Shown one piece after another: positions 9,906 through 23,264 of a stretch of 64,000 nt of DNA (within the stretch, counting starts at the first letter, position 1; every line of letters begins with the position of its first letter). Where the stretch lies: the NCBI GenBank assembly GCA_965153355.1, contig OZ231126.1, positions 15,872,001 through 15,936,000 of the forward strand, read 5' to 3'. A program made the position numbers and the translations under genes. The notes beneath the pieces were generated by a model. It ran no database searches. It was not told the DNA's origin and was given only the letters and a program-made list of their open reading frames with translations. Source of the stretch: Flaccisagitta enflata. Lineage: Eukaryota > Chaetognatha > Sagittoidea > Aphragmophora.

Positions 9906-11721
9906 CCAGTTGCATACCTCCTTCACCCCTTCTCCTTGAATACTTCCTTTACTTAATTGACTTATTTAGTTGATTTACTTCCTTGACTTCATTGCGTCTG
10001 TTTTTGTGTATGATACCAGGTCTGAACCAAGGATACCTGTCGTACGTCTTGTGTGGGCCGGTCCTCATTAGCTGGCGGCTGGCGGCTCCTGGGCCCCTTT
10101 CTTAACGCCAGCTTAACGGACCACTTTGGACGTCGACCTGGCCCGGGAGCAAGGCCGGCCGCCGCACCCCGTCGCGTGTATAGTATCAGTCAAATGAAAT
10201 CAATGAAAATATATTGAATTTGCATTGAAAAATCTATGACACTACATGAAAGAAAACAAGTCGGCGGAAAGAAAAAATAGCGAAAATCTCGCGAAGCATC
10301 GAGGTAAGTTGTCAGTTGTGGTTTTGAAAATGGTAGTCAATCGGATCATTTAGAAGTTCCGGACTTTGCTATCGCCAATTTTGTCCACAGTTGAACTTCG
10401 GTTTATAGCATTCTTGGGAATGTTAAGGCGCAAAATGTATTTATAACTGTATTTTTAACTGTCACGCTTGGTAATATCTGAAATAAAAGCGCTGTTTAAC
10501 GAAGTTGTTCTGTTGTGGTGTTGAGATTCTTTTATTTCCATCTCCTTGCTTTTGCGTTCATCATTTTCCATCAAGCCAATTGCAATTGCCAACAAGTGAT
10601 AGACAAAAGGGGAGTCAAAAAGGAACAAATTTTCATTTGCCTCTTATCGGAGAATTATTTAGGCCACTCACAAGAAAAGACAAGCAAACAAATTGTGAGT
10701 TTATGTGGTTGTGTCATCCCTATTCTGAAATCATAAAAGAAGTTGATCACTGTAGTGCCAGCACTAGCCAACAATTTGGCCTTAAATCATCAGTCAACTT
10801 CATCTTCAACTTGGGCACTTCAGAGATAATTCATAGATTCCCATTGAAGCCGATTATAGGCTGAACGAAAATGGAAGCTTCCTTTTGACTACCCTACTAG
10901 GAAATGGTTGTAATATCTCAAAGGCCGTCGTTGTAAGCACCCTTACTAAGCAATTTTCATATTTGATCAGATTACGGCCCGATTGTTCTGTTCTATCACT
11001 ATACTGCTCCTAATGCGATATGAATGAGAAGATGACTATGTATTGGCTCGCTTGAGGCCAAATCAAAGCCATAAATGTGTGGTTAAAAAAGCTCATTACT
11101 GCGTTAATACACGTGATCATTGTTTGAAATCTTGTTTCTACATGCGAAATAAACGTGACTTGTCATTGCGTTTTGTCATTGAGCTAATGAGTGAGCTAGG
11201 AACTTCTAGTTTTCCACCAAAGTGAACTGTATGTTTGGAAAAAAAAACACATATGTTATCCATCAGGTTCTCCCGACTTGTCCAGTAAGGCTGTCACTTC
11301 ACAAACATCTCAGTGGAATCCTCTAGAAATGATACTAAGTAGTATAATCTCATTGAGATAAAGCAGAGAATTTAGCGTACTCTAGTGTAGATTTAAAAGT
11401 GGTTGTGGTAAAGGGGGGAGGGTCAAATGGATCACCTACCGATCCGAATAAGATAATTTTTGTTGCGCATTTTATATGCAATTTTTATACCAAGGAAAAT
11501 TGTATTGCTCTCGTTTACTTGTGAGCTTAAAATGTTCATGATACTCTTACATGAAAAGGGTGCTCTATTTTAAAGGTGGATTGAGTTCAAATAGAGGAAT
11601 TCTTTGCCGATCAAAAAGTTAGTAACACCTCACACCTGTGCACCAATTATTGCAACAACTTGTCAGACCGAAAATGAAAAGAAAGAAAATGGTGTCTCCA
11701 CTATCAGCTACTACTTGAACA
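9906..11721. other. no gene; short GC-rich patch at about 10050-10180
   Basis: Mostly AT-rich and stop-rich. A sharply bounded GC-rich patch near 10050-10180 contains two copies of CTGGCGG in a row and several restriction-like palindromes (GGCCGGCC, GCCCGGGC). Nothing else was recognised. Confidence 0.4.
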
Positions 11722-12152
11722 AGGTCGGATACCCGGCTACCCCAGTCGAGTGCGGGTGGGCAGGGGCCATATTTGAGGTCACTAGAGCGTTTGGGTAAGA
11801 GAAGTGAGGTGGAAGAATGAAACAAAGCCAACACTTATAAGTCGTGTGCGAGACATACTGACTTACAATGACTTAGAATGCCTGAGAATGATTTGGAATG
11901 ACTTAAAATGACCAAAAAGGACAAAAAATGATAAAATTACCTAATGACCAAAAATGACTTAGAATGACTTAAAACTACTCAAAATGACTCAAAATGACTT
12001 AAAATGACTTAGAATGACTTAGAATGCCTTAGAATGACTAAAAATGACTTAAAGCAATAAAAGTGATAAAAAAATTAGTGTGACCGACTGACCGACCAAC
12101 CGACCGATGTACAAAGCGGGTTGTAGAGTCGCGTGCACGCGACTAAAAACAA
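11722..12152 (+). mobile_element. two-hairpin dispersed element copy with expanded interior
   Basis: Starts AACAAGGTCGGATACCCGGC and ends GAGTCGCGTGCACGCGACTA, the latter a perfect hairpin. Between them an array of about 10-bp AATGACTTAG-like units (11860-12060) has grown. A second partial tail follows at 12158-12228 (GAGTCGCATAGCACACGACT). Confidence 0.65.
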
Positions 12153-12480
12153 AAAAAGGAGAATGTGACAGACCGATGGATGGACGGATGGACAACGTGA
12201 GTGCAGAGTCGCATAGCACACGACTGAAAATGCTTCAACTTCCTCATGGATATCATCCTGATTAGTTTAGATAAAGCCGAGATGAAACAAAATCGGTGAA
12301 AACATCTGACTCGTTTTTAGTCCAATTTCCAAAGTACCGTGGTTAAATCTTTGTGTCTAAACAACCCAAAATTTAATATTCATATCACAACCACCTCGTG
12401 AGTTTTGATTGAAAATATCTAACTTGCAACTCAGAAAAGTGATTGAAAATCATATGATTTCTTATGGCTAGTATTATTGT

Positions 12481-12637
12481 AACAAGGCCGGATACACGGC
12501 AATCCAGTCGCGGACGGTTGGGCAGGAGCAGTAATGCGAAAGCCGCTCAGAATACAAAAATGTGACGGACAGAGGGACTGACCGACCGACCGACCGACCA
12601 ACACGGCAAGGTGTAGTCGCGTGTCCGCGACTTAAAA
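12481..12637 (+). mobile_element. two-hairpin dispersed element, full copy (subtype A)
   Basis: 5' end AACAAGGCCGGATACACGGC, internal AGTCGCGGACGGTTGGGC, a GACC-rich middle, and 3' hairpin AGTCGCGTGTCCGCGACT followed by an A/T stretch. Non-coding, about 157 bp. Related copies elsewhere in the window allow the ends to be recognised. Confidence 0.85.
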
Positions 12638-12835
12638 TAACTAAGACCAATCAAATAATTGAATTCAGTGTATTTGAGATACTGTTAAATGTCATGCTGT
12701 TGCAAAAATTGGTACACAGGTGTCATTCCACCAAAAAGGCTCATGACTTGCGGAAGATCATTCAGTAAATTCGCTAGTTCATTAAGATGGAGTGAGATAA
12801 TTAAGAGAGTTTAGACTACTCTAACGTGAATTTGA

Positions 12836-12930
12836 ACAAGGCAAGATACACGGCCAATAAGAAGCTGTCGTGGGCAGGGGCAGTAAAGTTGGTGGGCTGG
12901 GACAGCGACGTGCGGGGGCAGTAATGCTTA
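12836..12930 (+). mobile_element. two-hairpin dispersed element, 5' fragment
   Basis: AACAAGGCAAGATACACGGC followed by GTCGTGGGCAGGGGCAGTAA; the 3' half is missing or unrecognisable. Confidence 0.55.
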
Positions 12931-13255
12931 GATATCACTATTTCAGTCAATAATGCATCTTCTAAAATTTATTAGCCACCTACCCTCCTACCAAGGGACA
13001 CACCCTCCTTTAGTCGCTCAGCAAGCGATTTAATGACCTTTGATGCGAAGCGGTTTATGTGCTCAAATGGAGGCAGGTTGAAAACGGTCGTTTGCCATTG
13101 ATCTTGACGACGTCCAAATAGTCGACACTGGGATGTGTGGGATCGACCTCATGTGGTAAACAGTTGCAAGTGAGCTACCGACGTTGCCGGATCTTTGGTA
13201 TGGTGTGAGAGATAACAGGATTAGGAATAGATAGGAAAATGGGATGATCTTTAGG

Positions 13256-13422
13256 AACAAGGCCGGATACACGGCCATCAGTTGTGGACGGGTGGGCAGT
13301 GGTGGAAATGCAACTGACCGCAACTAATAATGTTCTAAAACGCTCATTTCCTCACTTTTCGACTCGTGTCCACGGACGGACGGACGGACAAAGCCTCTTA
13401 TAGAGTTGCCTGTCCGCAACTA
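13256..13422 (+). mobile_element. two-hairpin dispersed element, full copy (subtype B)
   Basis: Begins AACAAGGCCGGATACACGGC, has AGTTGTGGACGGGTGGGC inside, then a (GGAC)n run, and ends GAGTTGCCTGTCCGCAACTA. Confidence 0.8.
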
Positions 13423-15399
13423 AAAATTCCAAGTAGCCTATGAAAACGGACCAAGGATTTTCTGAGCTTGGCAAGAAAATTTTTCTGTTTGGCATCTTTT
13501 AGCCGCGTGTAAACACTGTAAACTGCGGCGGGCAGGGGTGTAGTGATATAGCGATAACATAAACCTTGGCGGGTCAGATACTTGGAATTTGGTTTCTTTA
13601 CATAGCAAAATTAGGAAATGTTTTGGTTCACTTATGCAATATTCAAAGGTGTTATTATTATAAAGATAATTATTTTTTGGACGACAGACCGATATTTCAA
13701 CTGATGGACTAGTATGCCAACTTCTTAAGTCACATGTATTCAATATAGATTCCTAACGTTTGCTGTGTAAAGCACCGAAACGTGGTTGTCAAATCCGAAT
13801 AGCTGTTTAATCTCTAGTGAAACAATGGCGGTAGTGATTTGCTTTGGTAAATCATCCTTATGAACCTTCTTGTACTTTCATTATTGAAAAAATTACCGGA
13901 TAGGTTTGTAGTCGCTCCAACTCATCAACAATTTAGTCATCTTTTATGTATTTGCTACATTTGTCTCATCTCACCGATTTTCTTATCATCACGACTGAGT
14001 TTTTTTTGCTTTATCATAATGTAATGAGCTTTTTTAAACCGTTCTTTTTGGTTCAAGCTAAATTATACTTTGTCCTCTTAAACAAGAAGTTAAGCTGAGT
14101 TGAATCTTATTTTGTTAACTCCGGCTTTGTTGAATATCAATGTTGCAAGAAACCTTGATTAAAACTCATTTAATTGACTAAATTGCCATCTTATTCTTCT
14201 GTTGGTGGACAGCCAGAGGTTTCTCTTTAGTCCAATGCGGTTGTCAAATTTTTTACGCATCCTCACATCCCTATAAGAGCCTTAAGAGGCCATGTCTATC
14301 AGTCTGTCTTGTGGTTACTCCATCATTGAAAATGTTCAATTCCAGCCATTCCATAGGATTCTGTCATGTTATCAAAAAAAGTAGTTATTTGAAAAGGACG
14401 CTTTGTTGGCCTCTCTGGCCTTATACCTCCACAGGCTGTTATGTGTGTGAGCGAGTGTGTGTGGACTCAATGGGGTTGCCAAGTAGGGCAAAAAATGGGT
14501 GGAATGATCATGGTAAGCTTTTCTATACCCAAAGTACTAAGAAATATCGAGCTGTTGATCTCATAATCCAATGATGCATCATCACCTTAACTATTTCATA
14601 CTCAAATGTATCAAGGTACTGTGGTATTACTATATAGGAAGTAAGTATACCAGGAAATGACATGAGGCAAGTGATTAATATGAATTGACTGCTTTTATTT
14701 ATTGTAATTGATTGATATCACAATTTCATTTGACATGTGATTAATATAAACTGAATGCTTTTCAAATAGATATCAGGGTTGGTTTTTTACTTTCCTTTCA
14801 TTTTATAAGAATTGAGGCTGAACAAGTTGCAGGCAATTGCGCAGGGCCAGTTATGAAATAAGCCAATCCAGAAATTTGGTTCGGATAAAATTGCAATAAT
14901 TGAAAAAAAAAAAAACTTATAAAATAGGCAGACACTCATATGGACTAACCTATACAGATGTAGCGATTAAAGTTACATCAATGTCACTAAAGATATAAAC
15001 AAAGTGCATTCCTTTCAAAAGCTACACATTTTGGAGGATTGATTTCAGATACATGTAGTGAAGCGCTGCTAGAATAGACTTTGACCTAAATTTCCTAAAT
15101 ATATTTAAAATTTCAAGTTGCTATCTCCAATAGTTCATGAGCATTTGTTTAAGATTTAATAGAAGATAATTGATAAAGGTTTATGCCAATTTGGCTACTT
15201 CCTTTAGACTGGCCTCCTTCAATAAAGAAAAATAATTGTTGGACGAGGTAGGAGCAGCGATGGTTTATGCTTTAATGCACCTGCTTGCTTGCCTGCTAGT
15301 TTTATGGCTCATCATATTGGTATATGTAGTTTTGTTGTAAGGCATAATAACGTCTTGTCTAGATTTTTTCTTTCAATTTTAAGTGCTTAGGGCGCGAAA
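13423..15399. other. no recognised gene
   Basis: AT-rich, stop-rich sequence. The only structure noted is a degenerate duplication of about 25 bp (GTGATTAATATGAATTGACT near 14669, GTGATTAATATAAACTGAAT near 14739). Confidence 0.4.
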
Positions 15400-15555
15400 A
15401 AGTATCAAGGCTGGAGGCATGGCTACTAAAGTGGGTAGGGGCAGTGATAAACAAGCTAACCAATCATTTGGGTGGGCGCAGTACTGCAAAAACCGCCTGT
15501 GAATACTGACCAACTGAAATAGCAGGTTAGTTGCGTGCAAGCAGTTAAGCATTTA
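15400..15555 (+). mobile_element. degenerate copy of the two-hairpin element
   Basis: Only scattered matches remain: ATCAAGGCTGGA, GTGGGTAGGGGCAGTGA, AAAACCGCCTGTGAATAC and a weak terminal stem AGTTGCGTGCAAGCAGTT. Confidence 0.45.
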
Positions 15556-16134
15556 TTAAGGTAGTAGTCAAAATGAGTCTTATAACATTTCTGTCACGAT
15601 TTATTCAAATTTTCTTTTTGATAGCCTAATATGATTAAGCAATTCACTGTCATTTATTTGTAATTCAATAGAATATCATGCAAAAATTGATTAAAAGATG
15701 ATGATATCTTTAAATGATCCTCCAGTTTAGGTTGATTTTGCATGGAACTTTCTGTAGTTGAGCGCCTTCAAGCTATATTGCAATTGTCCAGCAGGGTGGG
15801 GATTAAGATCATTTTATTCAGAAACCTATTTTTTTGTACTCATGCTTTCACTCATTAAAATAATAAGATTTGATAACAACCTTTGATAGGGTTATTACCT
15901 CTCATTTGGTTTTGTCTCTAAAAACAATTATTTGTCTTAAATAATTTTAGCGTGTGCTATGATATAAGAACATAAGTTATAACATAGCTTACTTAAATGA
16001 TAATTTTTCAAAAATAAAAACTGATTAGTAATAGCTATTTCAAACCGTATCAGTATATTGATTTTTCCCACTGTATTATGCAAATTAGGTCCTGCAAAGA
16101 ATTTTTTTAAAAAAGATGAGTTTTTATAAAATAA
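15556..16134. other. no recognised feature
   Basis: AT-rich, no open frame or repeat recognised. Confidence 0.4.
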
Positions 16135-19100
16135 TATACCGTCTGAGGATTAAGGTTTTGTAGGGCTTCATAAGAGTGGCGAATCCGGTGGCACCTATCA
16201 TGTTGGGTCTTAAAATGTGCGTATTACCTAGGGGAACATTAATCCAGGCTTGGTTGACCCAATTTCGGGTGCGTGTTCCAATGCCACCAAAAAAACTGCC
16301 CAAAATGGCCGAAAATGGCCTTTTTTGGCCATTTTTGGCCCTTAAACCTATATTAAACTTGGTGGAGAGCCATAAAATTTTGCATGCACATGTGGGAGAC
16401 CCTAATTAAGTTGTATGTAATAAATATTGAAATTTTGAAAATTCTAAGGTACCTAAATTTGAAAAAAACAGTTTTTTTCCAAGTATGGGTCAAGAAAAAT
16501 GATGTCATTACCCCCCTTAATGTTGACCGATTTGGACAAAATTTTTATTGGAGGTACTTCACATCATGGACTACCTCCATGCAAAATTTCATCCAAATCT
16601 GAGCACTTTAAGTGCCCAAAATTCTGTACGACAATCAAAAATTGGAAAAAAATGACTCCCAAAATCGTCTTTGAGCTGGTGGCATTGTCATATTAGGGCA
16701 GGGATGTATGAACCATGGGCCAAAATTCCTTTAAGAGACTGTTGGTGATGCCCCCAAAAAATTTCATGACCCTGGGAGCATTTTTTGGGTGTCAAATAAC
16801 AGTTCTTTGAAGACCATCAGACCAAAAATCGCGGAAATTGCCGATTTTATGCCTTTTCAACCTGTAACCTGTAGAAAAGTTGAAATATGGTCCTGAAATT
16901 TTGCATGCACATGTAAGAGACCCTAATTATGTTTTATGGAAAAAACATGGAATGTCCAAAAAAATTTAAGGTACCTAAATTTAAAAAAAAAGTTTTTTTT
17001 GGGTAAAGTTGAGAAAAAATGATGTCATTACCCCCCTTATTGTCAACGGATTTGGACAAAATTTTTATTGGAGGTAATTCACTGTTTTCTTAAAAAATTT
17101 TAAATAAATCTAAAATAATTTTTTAAAAAAATAAAGAAATAAATCAATTTTTCCTATAATAATGGATTTTGAAATTGGTCGGGGGAAAGCCATGATTTTT
17201 TTCAATCCCATGGTGGACTCTTGAGCATTTTCTTTATCTCTTCAAACCATACAGTGAAGGGCACTTTTGAAGTGCGACCCACCTGTACCTTGGGTCTTGG
17301 AGGTGCATATATATGTATGCGGATACTTTGTGGATATTTTGATACTTTGTATGCTTATATGTATATATGTATGGGTCGAAACCCTTAAAAGTACAGGACT
17401 CCAACTGATGACCAGAAGCTGAGTGGTTTGTTAGAATATAATTTTTATTTTTTTTTTGGACATGTACTAAAAATGTTACCCCTCATGGTGACCTATCATC
17501 CATGATATATCTTTTCTAAAGATGAAGGCCTTTTTTCCCTTTAATCACTAAAAATTATAACCTTAACCAATTGTAGTTCAAATTCACCTATATCCCACCC
17601 CCTAATAGAATAAGGGATAATTGGGATAATGGACACCCTAGTTCCCTTTTTTTTCAATTAGGAAATTTTGACCAAATTTGGGCTGAGTTGGTGGTCCCGA
17701 TCAATGCCAGAAGACAGCTCTAACATACCCTTCCCCTAAAATATTAATTATTTCTCAAAAATATTAAAACATGTTTTTTTAAGATAGGAAATTATGATGC
17801 ATTTAGTAAAAAATATATGCCTAAGGAATTTTGATAGTGTTTCAAAAGACCATATTTTAGGTATGTATGTGTATGTAATGGAAGCTTACACTATATAAAT
17901 GTCCATATTATTTCCGGATTTTTTTCAATTTCTGTTTCCTTTTGATTAATTGTATGAGTTTTATGTAGGATGAATTGTTGCACATGTCACATCATGGACT
18001 ACCTCCATGTAAAATTTCATTCAAATCTGAGCACTTTAAGTGCCCAAAATTCTGTACGACAATCAAAAATTGGAAAAAAATGACTCCAAAAATCGTCTTT
18101 GAGCTGGTGGCATTGTCATATTAGGGCAGGGATGTATGAACCATGGGCCAAAATTCCTTTAAGAGACTGTTGGTGATGCCCCAAAAAAATTTCATGACCC
18201 TGGGAGCATTTTTTGGGTGTCAAATAACAGTTCTTTGAAGACCTTCAGACCAAAAATCGCGGAAATTGCCGATTTAAACCTGAAGAAAAGTTGAAATATG
18301 GTCCTGAAATTTTGCATGCACATGTAATGGACCCTAATTACATTTATGGAAAAAATGTGGAATGCCCAAAAATTTAAGGTACCTAAATTAAAAAAAAAAG
18401 TTTTTTTCGAGTATAGTTAAGAAAAATGATGTCATTAACCCTTATTAGACCGATTTGGACAAAATTTTTATGGAGGTACTTCACATCATGCACTAATGCA
18501 TGTAAATTTCCCAAATTGGAACACTTTAAATGCCCAAAATTCTGTACGAAAGTCAAAAATTGAAAAAAAATGACTCCAAAAATCGTCTTTGAGCTGGTGA
18601 CATTGCCATAATAGGGCAGGGATGTATGAACCATGGGCCAAAATTCCTTTAAGGGACTGTTGGTGATGCCCCAAAAAAATTTCATGACCCTGGGAGCATT
18701 TTTTGGGTATCACATAATAGTTCTTTGAAGACCGTCAGTCCAAAAATTGTGGAAATTTCCGATTTTAGGCCTTTTTTCAACCTGTAACCTGAAGAAAAGT
18801 TGAAATATGGTCCTGAAATTTTTCGTGCACATGTAATAGACCCTAATTATATCTTATGGAAAAAACATGGAATGTCCAAAACAATTTAAGGTACCTAAAT
18901 TTAAAAATAAAAAATTTTGAGTATAGTCGAGAAAAAATGATGTCGTTACTCCCCTTAATGTTGACCAATTTGGACAAATTCTTTATTGGAGGTACTTAAC
19001 ATCTTGCACTACTGCCATGTAAAATTTCCTCCAAATCGGAAATGACTTAAAGGTGTTGGCCTTGTTCTATCATTATTTCTGTTTTTCTATCTTGTGGGAA

Positions 19101-19295
19101 AAAATACTTAAAATTTTGTTATATCAATTATTGTTTGGGGCAATCTTTTGTACTGATGATTAGTGATCATAGTGATAATAGTCCTTGGTCTGTCTGTTTG
19201 TCAGTCTGTCCAGAGACTGCACAATCTGGCGAAGCTAGTTGCATACACTCAACGCAGAATTGTGAATGAAGTAATTTAATCTTTAAAATTGAAAC

Positions 19296-19344
<49 letters not shown>

Positions 19345-21020
19345 ACTCACTCACTCACTCACTCACTCACTCACTCACTCTCTCTCTCTGTGGCCTTGGT
19401 CGGTCATTTTTAGGTCGATGCCGCTTTTTGTTCCTTCTCCAATTTCATCATAAGTCTTCACTTACAAATTTGTCCCTTTTATCGCTTTTATCCAATTTTT
19501 GATTTTTGTACAGAAATTTGGGCACTTAAAGTGCTCCGATTTGGATGAAATTTTTTTACATTGAGGTAGTCCATGATGAAGTACCTCCAATAAAATTTGT
19601 CATTAGATCAACATTAAGAGAGGTAATACTCATTTTTCTCAACTATATAAGAAAAACTTGTAAATTTAGGTACCTTAAATTTTTTGGACATTATGTTTTT
19701 CCATAAAACATAATTAGGGTCTATTATGTGCATGCAAAATTTCAGGACCATATTTCAACTTTTCTTCAAATTTACAGGTTGAAAAAGGCTAAAATCAGCA
19801 ATTTCCGCGATTTTTGGTCTGACGGTCTTCAAAGAACTGTTGTTTTTTAAAAAATGCTCCCAGGGTCATGAAATTTTTTTTGGGCATCACTAACAGTCTG
19901 AAAGGAATTTTGGCCCATGGTTCATACATCCCTGCCCTAATATGATAATGCCACCAGCTCAACACGATTTTTGGAGTCATTTTTCCAATTTTGATTATAA
20001 GTGAATTTTGGGCACTTAAAGTGCTCAGATTTGATGAAATTTTACATGGAGGTAGTCCATGAATTACCTCCAATAAAATTTTGTCCAAATCGGTTGACAA
20101 TAAGGGGCGTAATGACATCATTTTTTCTCAACTATACCCGAAAAAAACTTTTTTTTTTTAAATTTAGGTACCTTAAATTTTTTTGGACATTCCATGTTTT
20201 TTCCATAAAACATAATTAGGGTCTCTTACATGTGCATGCAAAATTTCAGGACCATATTTCAACTTTTCTACAGGTTACAGGTTGAAAAAAGGCCTAAAAT
20301 CGGCAATTTCCGCGATTTTTGGTCTGATAGTCTTCAAAGAACTGTTATTTGACACCCAAAAAATGCTCCCAGGGTCATGAAATTTTTTTGGGGCATCACC
20401 AACAGTCTCTTAAAGGAATTTTGGCCCATGGTTCATACATCCCTGCCCTAATATGACAATGCCACCAGCTCAAAGACGATTTTCGGAGTCATTTTTTTCC
20501 AATTTTTGATTTTCGAACAGAATTTTGGGCACTTAAAGTGCTCCGATTTGGATGAAATTTTACATGGAGGTAGTCCATGATGTGAAGTACCTCCAGTAAA
20601 AATTTTGTCCAAATCGGTCAACTTTAAGAGGGGTAACGACATCATTTTTCTTGACCTATACTCGGAAAAAACCTGTTTTTTTTCAAATTTAGGTACCTTA
20701 AAATTTTCAAAATTTTAAAATTTTTTGAATACAACTTAATTAGGGTCTACTACATGTGCATGCAAAATTTCATGGCTCTCCATCAAGTTCAAGATAGGTT
20801 TGAGGGCCAAAAATGGCCAAAAAAGGCCATTTTCGGCCATTTTGGGCGGTTTTTTTGGTGGCATTCGCTCATGCACCTGAAATTGGGTCAACCAAGGCTG
20901 GATTTGTATTTCCCTAGGTAATGCGCACATTTTAAGACCCAACTTGATAGGTGCCACCGGACTCGCCCTTTTGACCCCTCTAAACTTTGAGCTAGAAATC
21001 CTTATTCCTCAGACGGTATA
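16135..21020. repeat. giant fold-back element, about 4.9 kb
   Basis: Ends match as inverted repeats: TATACCGTCTGAGGATTAAG at 16135 against CTTATTCCTCAGACGGTATA at 21001-21020. The adjacent GGTGGCACCTATCATGTTGG matches CCAACTTGATAGGTGCCACC. Within each arm a block of about 500 bp is repeated (left arm from about 16480, 17990 and 18490; right arm in reverse). It carries GTACCTAAATTT, GAAATTTTGCATGCACATG and GGCAGGGATGTATGAACCAT. The middle (about 19050-19500) holds a CT/CACT microsatellite. No protein-coding frame is conserved between blocks. Confidence 0.85.
19298..19390 (+). repeat. (CT)n(CACT)n microsatellite
   Basis: Pure CT repeats, then about twelve CACT repeats, then CT again, in the loop of the large fold-back. 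Confidence 0.95.
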
Positions 21021-22192
21021 GGTCTTTAATTTGACCGATACGAATTAAGTAAACACGGTGAAAAGAAATTCCGTACTTTTGCTATGTGAAGCAACTAAAT
21101 GCTACACTGTGGTGATTAGAGAGGGGAATTTGTCAGGTTATGAATCTTAGCAAATGTAGATATTATGATGTGGGGACAGTTGTGATATTTGATAGGTTTT
21201 TAAGTAGTAAGGGGTAAGTAGTAAGGGGAAACAAAAAATTCATACCTTGTCATATATGATTTTCATAGGGTAATCTCTCCATGAGCTATCTATTAAGCAA
21301 TTTGTAAAAGAAAGTACAAGCCAGGATCGATTTTTACACAAACTAGACTAATATGGTTAACGAAAATTGTTTTGAAATTATTTCCCTTTTCTGCAGTTGA
21401 AAACAGAAGCTTCAAGTTTCTTCATTTTATGCTTAATCTCCCCATAAACATAGAATGATTAGTTTAAGTTTGCATCTCAAAACAGTTCCTGACAGCATAT
21501 AGTCTGTTCTACAAGAGATATCTAAAACTCGAGGGGACCTCGACTATGAATAGCAGTTCCATGGTGTCAAAGTTCTGTTCATGTTTCAACATTCCCATGG
21601 TTCAAAAGTATGGATTTTTTCTAGATTTTTCCCTACTCTCAGCCCCCCCCCCCCCCCGCCCTTGAAAAAACATGTTTATAGGTGTCTTTGAACATATTTT
21701 CACTTATATCGTGGAAAAAAAAAACAACAATTTATCGACATGAAGCTTTTGCTCCACACGGATTTGAGCGCTCCGACAGAGCTCAAGTTTGCTCCCTATT
21801 CTAAAACCTATAACTTAAGGTGGATCAACCTTTGGGCGGTTTAGGCGCTTATGGTGGGCTCAAGGGAGCCCTGCGCCATGTCCCCCCCCCCCAAAAAAAA
21901 AATATATCAAAAGCGTGTGGATGGGCAGGGCCGTATTTGAGGTCACTAGTTTAAGACAGAAGATGTGAGGCCAAAGATAGTGAAAACATGAAAAAAGGAA
22001 AATGTGATAACTGACCAATTGACCAAACAACTTAGGAGCGGGGTGTAATGGCACAGCTTGGCTCTAAAAAGTTAAATTATGATATTAGCTGATTATTCAG
22101 TTACACCTCAATATAACAGACCCAAGAGTGATGGAAATGCGCCTATAACAGTTGAAAAATTATAGTCCCTTCAAGTCATTTTTTTTTGTCTT
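21021..22192. other. no gene; decayed dispersed-element copy near 21910-22070
   Basis: Contains a 16-base C-run near 21641. A degenerate copy of the two-hairpin element (GTGTGGATGGGCAGGGCCGT ... GGAGCGGGGTGTAATGGC) lies at about 21910-22070. Confidence 0.4.
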
Positions 22193-22372
22193 TTTAGTTG
22201 CGGACACGCAACCCTATATAAAGCTTTGTCTGTCCATTGGTCTTGGTTTGTTGTAGCGTCCTTAACCTTGAGTGGAAAAATGGGTTTTAGATGCTGGGTA
22301 TGGCTGTAGAAGGGGGGGGGGGTGAGTGGGAGTTAGTACCCCTGCCCACCTGTCCGCAACAATATTTGGACC
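22193..22372 (-). mobile_element. two-hairpin dispersed element (subtype B)
   Basis: On the plus strand it starts TAGTTGCGGACACGCAACCC (the 3' hairpin read in reverse) and ends CCCACCTGTCCGCAACAATA, so the internal arm copy GTTGCGGAC is identical to the hairpin arm. The 5' GGCCGG hairpin is degraded. Confidence 0.7.
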
Positions 22373-22469
22373 TCGCGTAACTTGTTTATTTGCTGTCGGT
22401 GGTTTGTCTATTAGTTGTTGTCCTTTATTCTGTCCTTTTGTCTCTGTTTCTTTTTCTTTCTCTGTCTCT

Positions 22470-22482
22470 GTCTCTCTCTTTG

Positions 22483-22566
<84 letters not shown>
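22470..22566 (+). repeat. (CT)n microsatellite
   Basis: About 40 CT repeats. Confidence 0.95.
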
Positions 22567-22569
<3 letters not shown>

Positions 22570-22629
22570 AAAATTTACCAATTGAATTATCGGGAAGGTG
22601 CTTAGTTTTCAAGCATTTAAGGAATTTCT

Positions 22630-22850
22630 AGAATTCAAATATTTAATGAAGTTGAAATTGATTTTTGACAATTTTCCTGGCATAGTACTCAACATGTACA
22701 AGCAAAAGCAACAACAAGCATAAGTGACTCTAAATGGAGAGAGTAAAAGCCATATAGAGTCACTATAACCTCAACACTAATGTTGAGTACTATGCCAGGG
22801 AAATTGTCAGAAATCAATTTCCACCTCATTGAAACTGTACCTGGCATCTT
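22630..22850. repeat. small fold-back, about 215 bp
   Basis: TGGCATAGTACTCAACATG near 22680 is matched by ATGTTGAGTACTATGCCA near 22780, and the flanking AAATTGATTTTTGACAATTT matches AAATTGTCAGAAATCAATTT. The loop is about 60 bp and includes CATAAGTGACTC / GAGTCACTATA. Confidence 0.8.
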
Positions 22851-23264
22851 ATGTCCTTGAAATGTCAAATATTAAAGTTATGCTCACAAAATTTTTGGCA
22901 ATCAGATTTTTGAAAATCTTCTGCAAATTTCATGGGAGGGGGGGTAAAGGGTTTTGGGCCCTTCTCGTGGCTCTCTTTTCCTAAGGCTCTATACTATGTT
23001 GATAAGTCTCAGCCTATGACCTCGCTACTCCCACCCTATTGAGGATTTTTCTGGGCTTAAACAAGGGCTGACATAAACAGACGAATAAGTTTTTTTTTTC
23101 AGCTATAACTACAAATTGTTACTGTACTTTCATGGTTACTTGTTAAGGAACTGTTAATTACCAAAAATTTGCGTCTAATTTCTGTTTTGGGCATGTTTTT
23201 TATGGGTCCATGTAAGACCGCCGAAAAACTACGGCATTTTGCAAGTACAAATATTCGCAAAAGC
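22851..23264. other. no recognised feature
   Basis: Stop-rich non-coding sequence. Confidence 0.4.

Noticed and set aside
8833-9956. Long plus-strand open frames of Phe/Ser/Leu/Tyr
   Set aside because: They are translations of a 10-bp pyrimidine minisatellite; all frames are open and no non-repeat domain is present.
10505-10864. 119-residue plus-strand ORF as a gene
   Set aside because: No recognised domain, overlapping alternative frame of similar length, AT-rich non-coding composition and no splice support.
18383-20645. Repeated 65-108 residue ORFs in the large palindrome
   Set aside because: They are disrupted differently in each block, and similar words occur on both strands; no selection for coding is visible.
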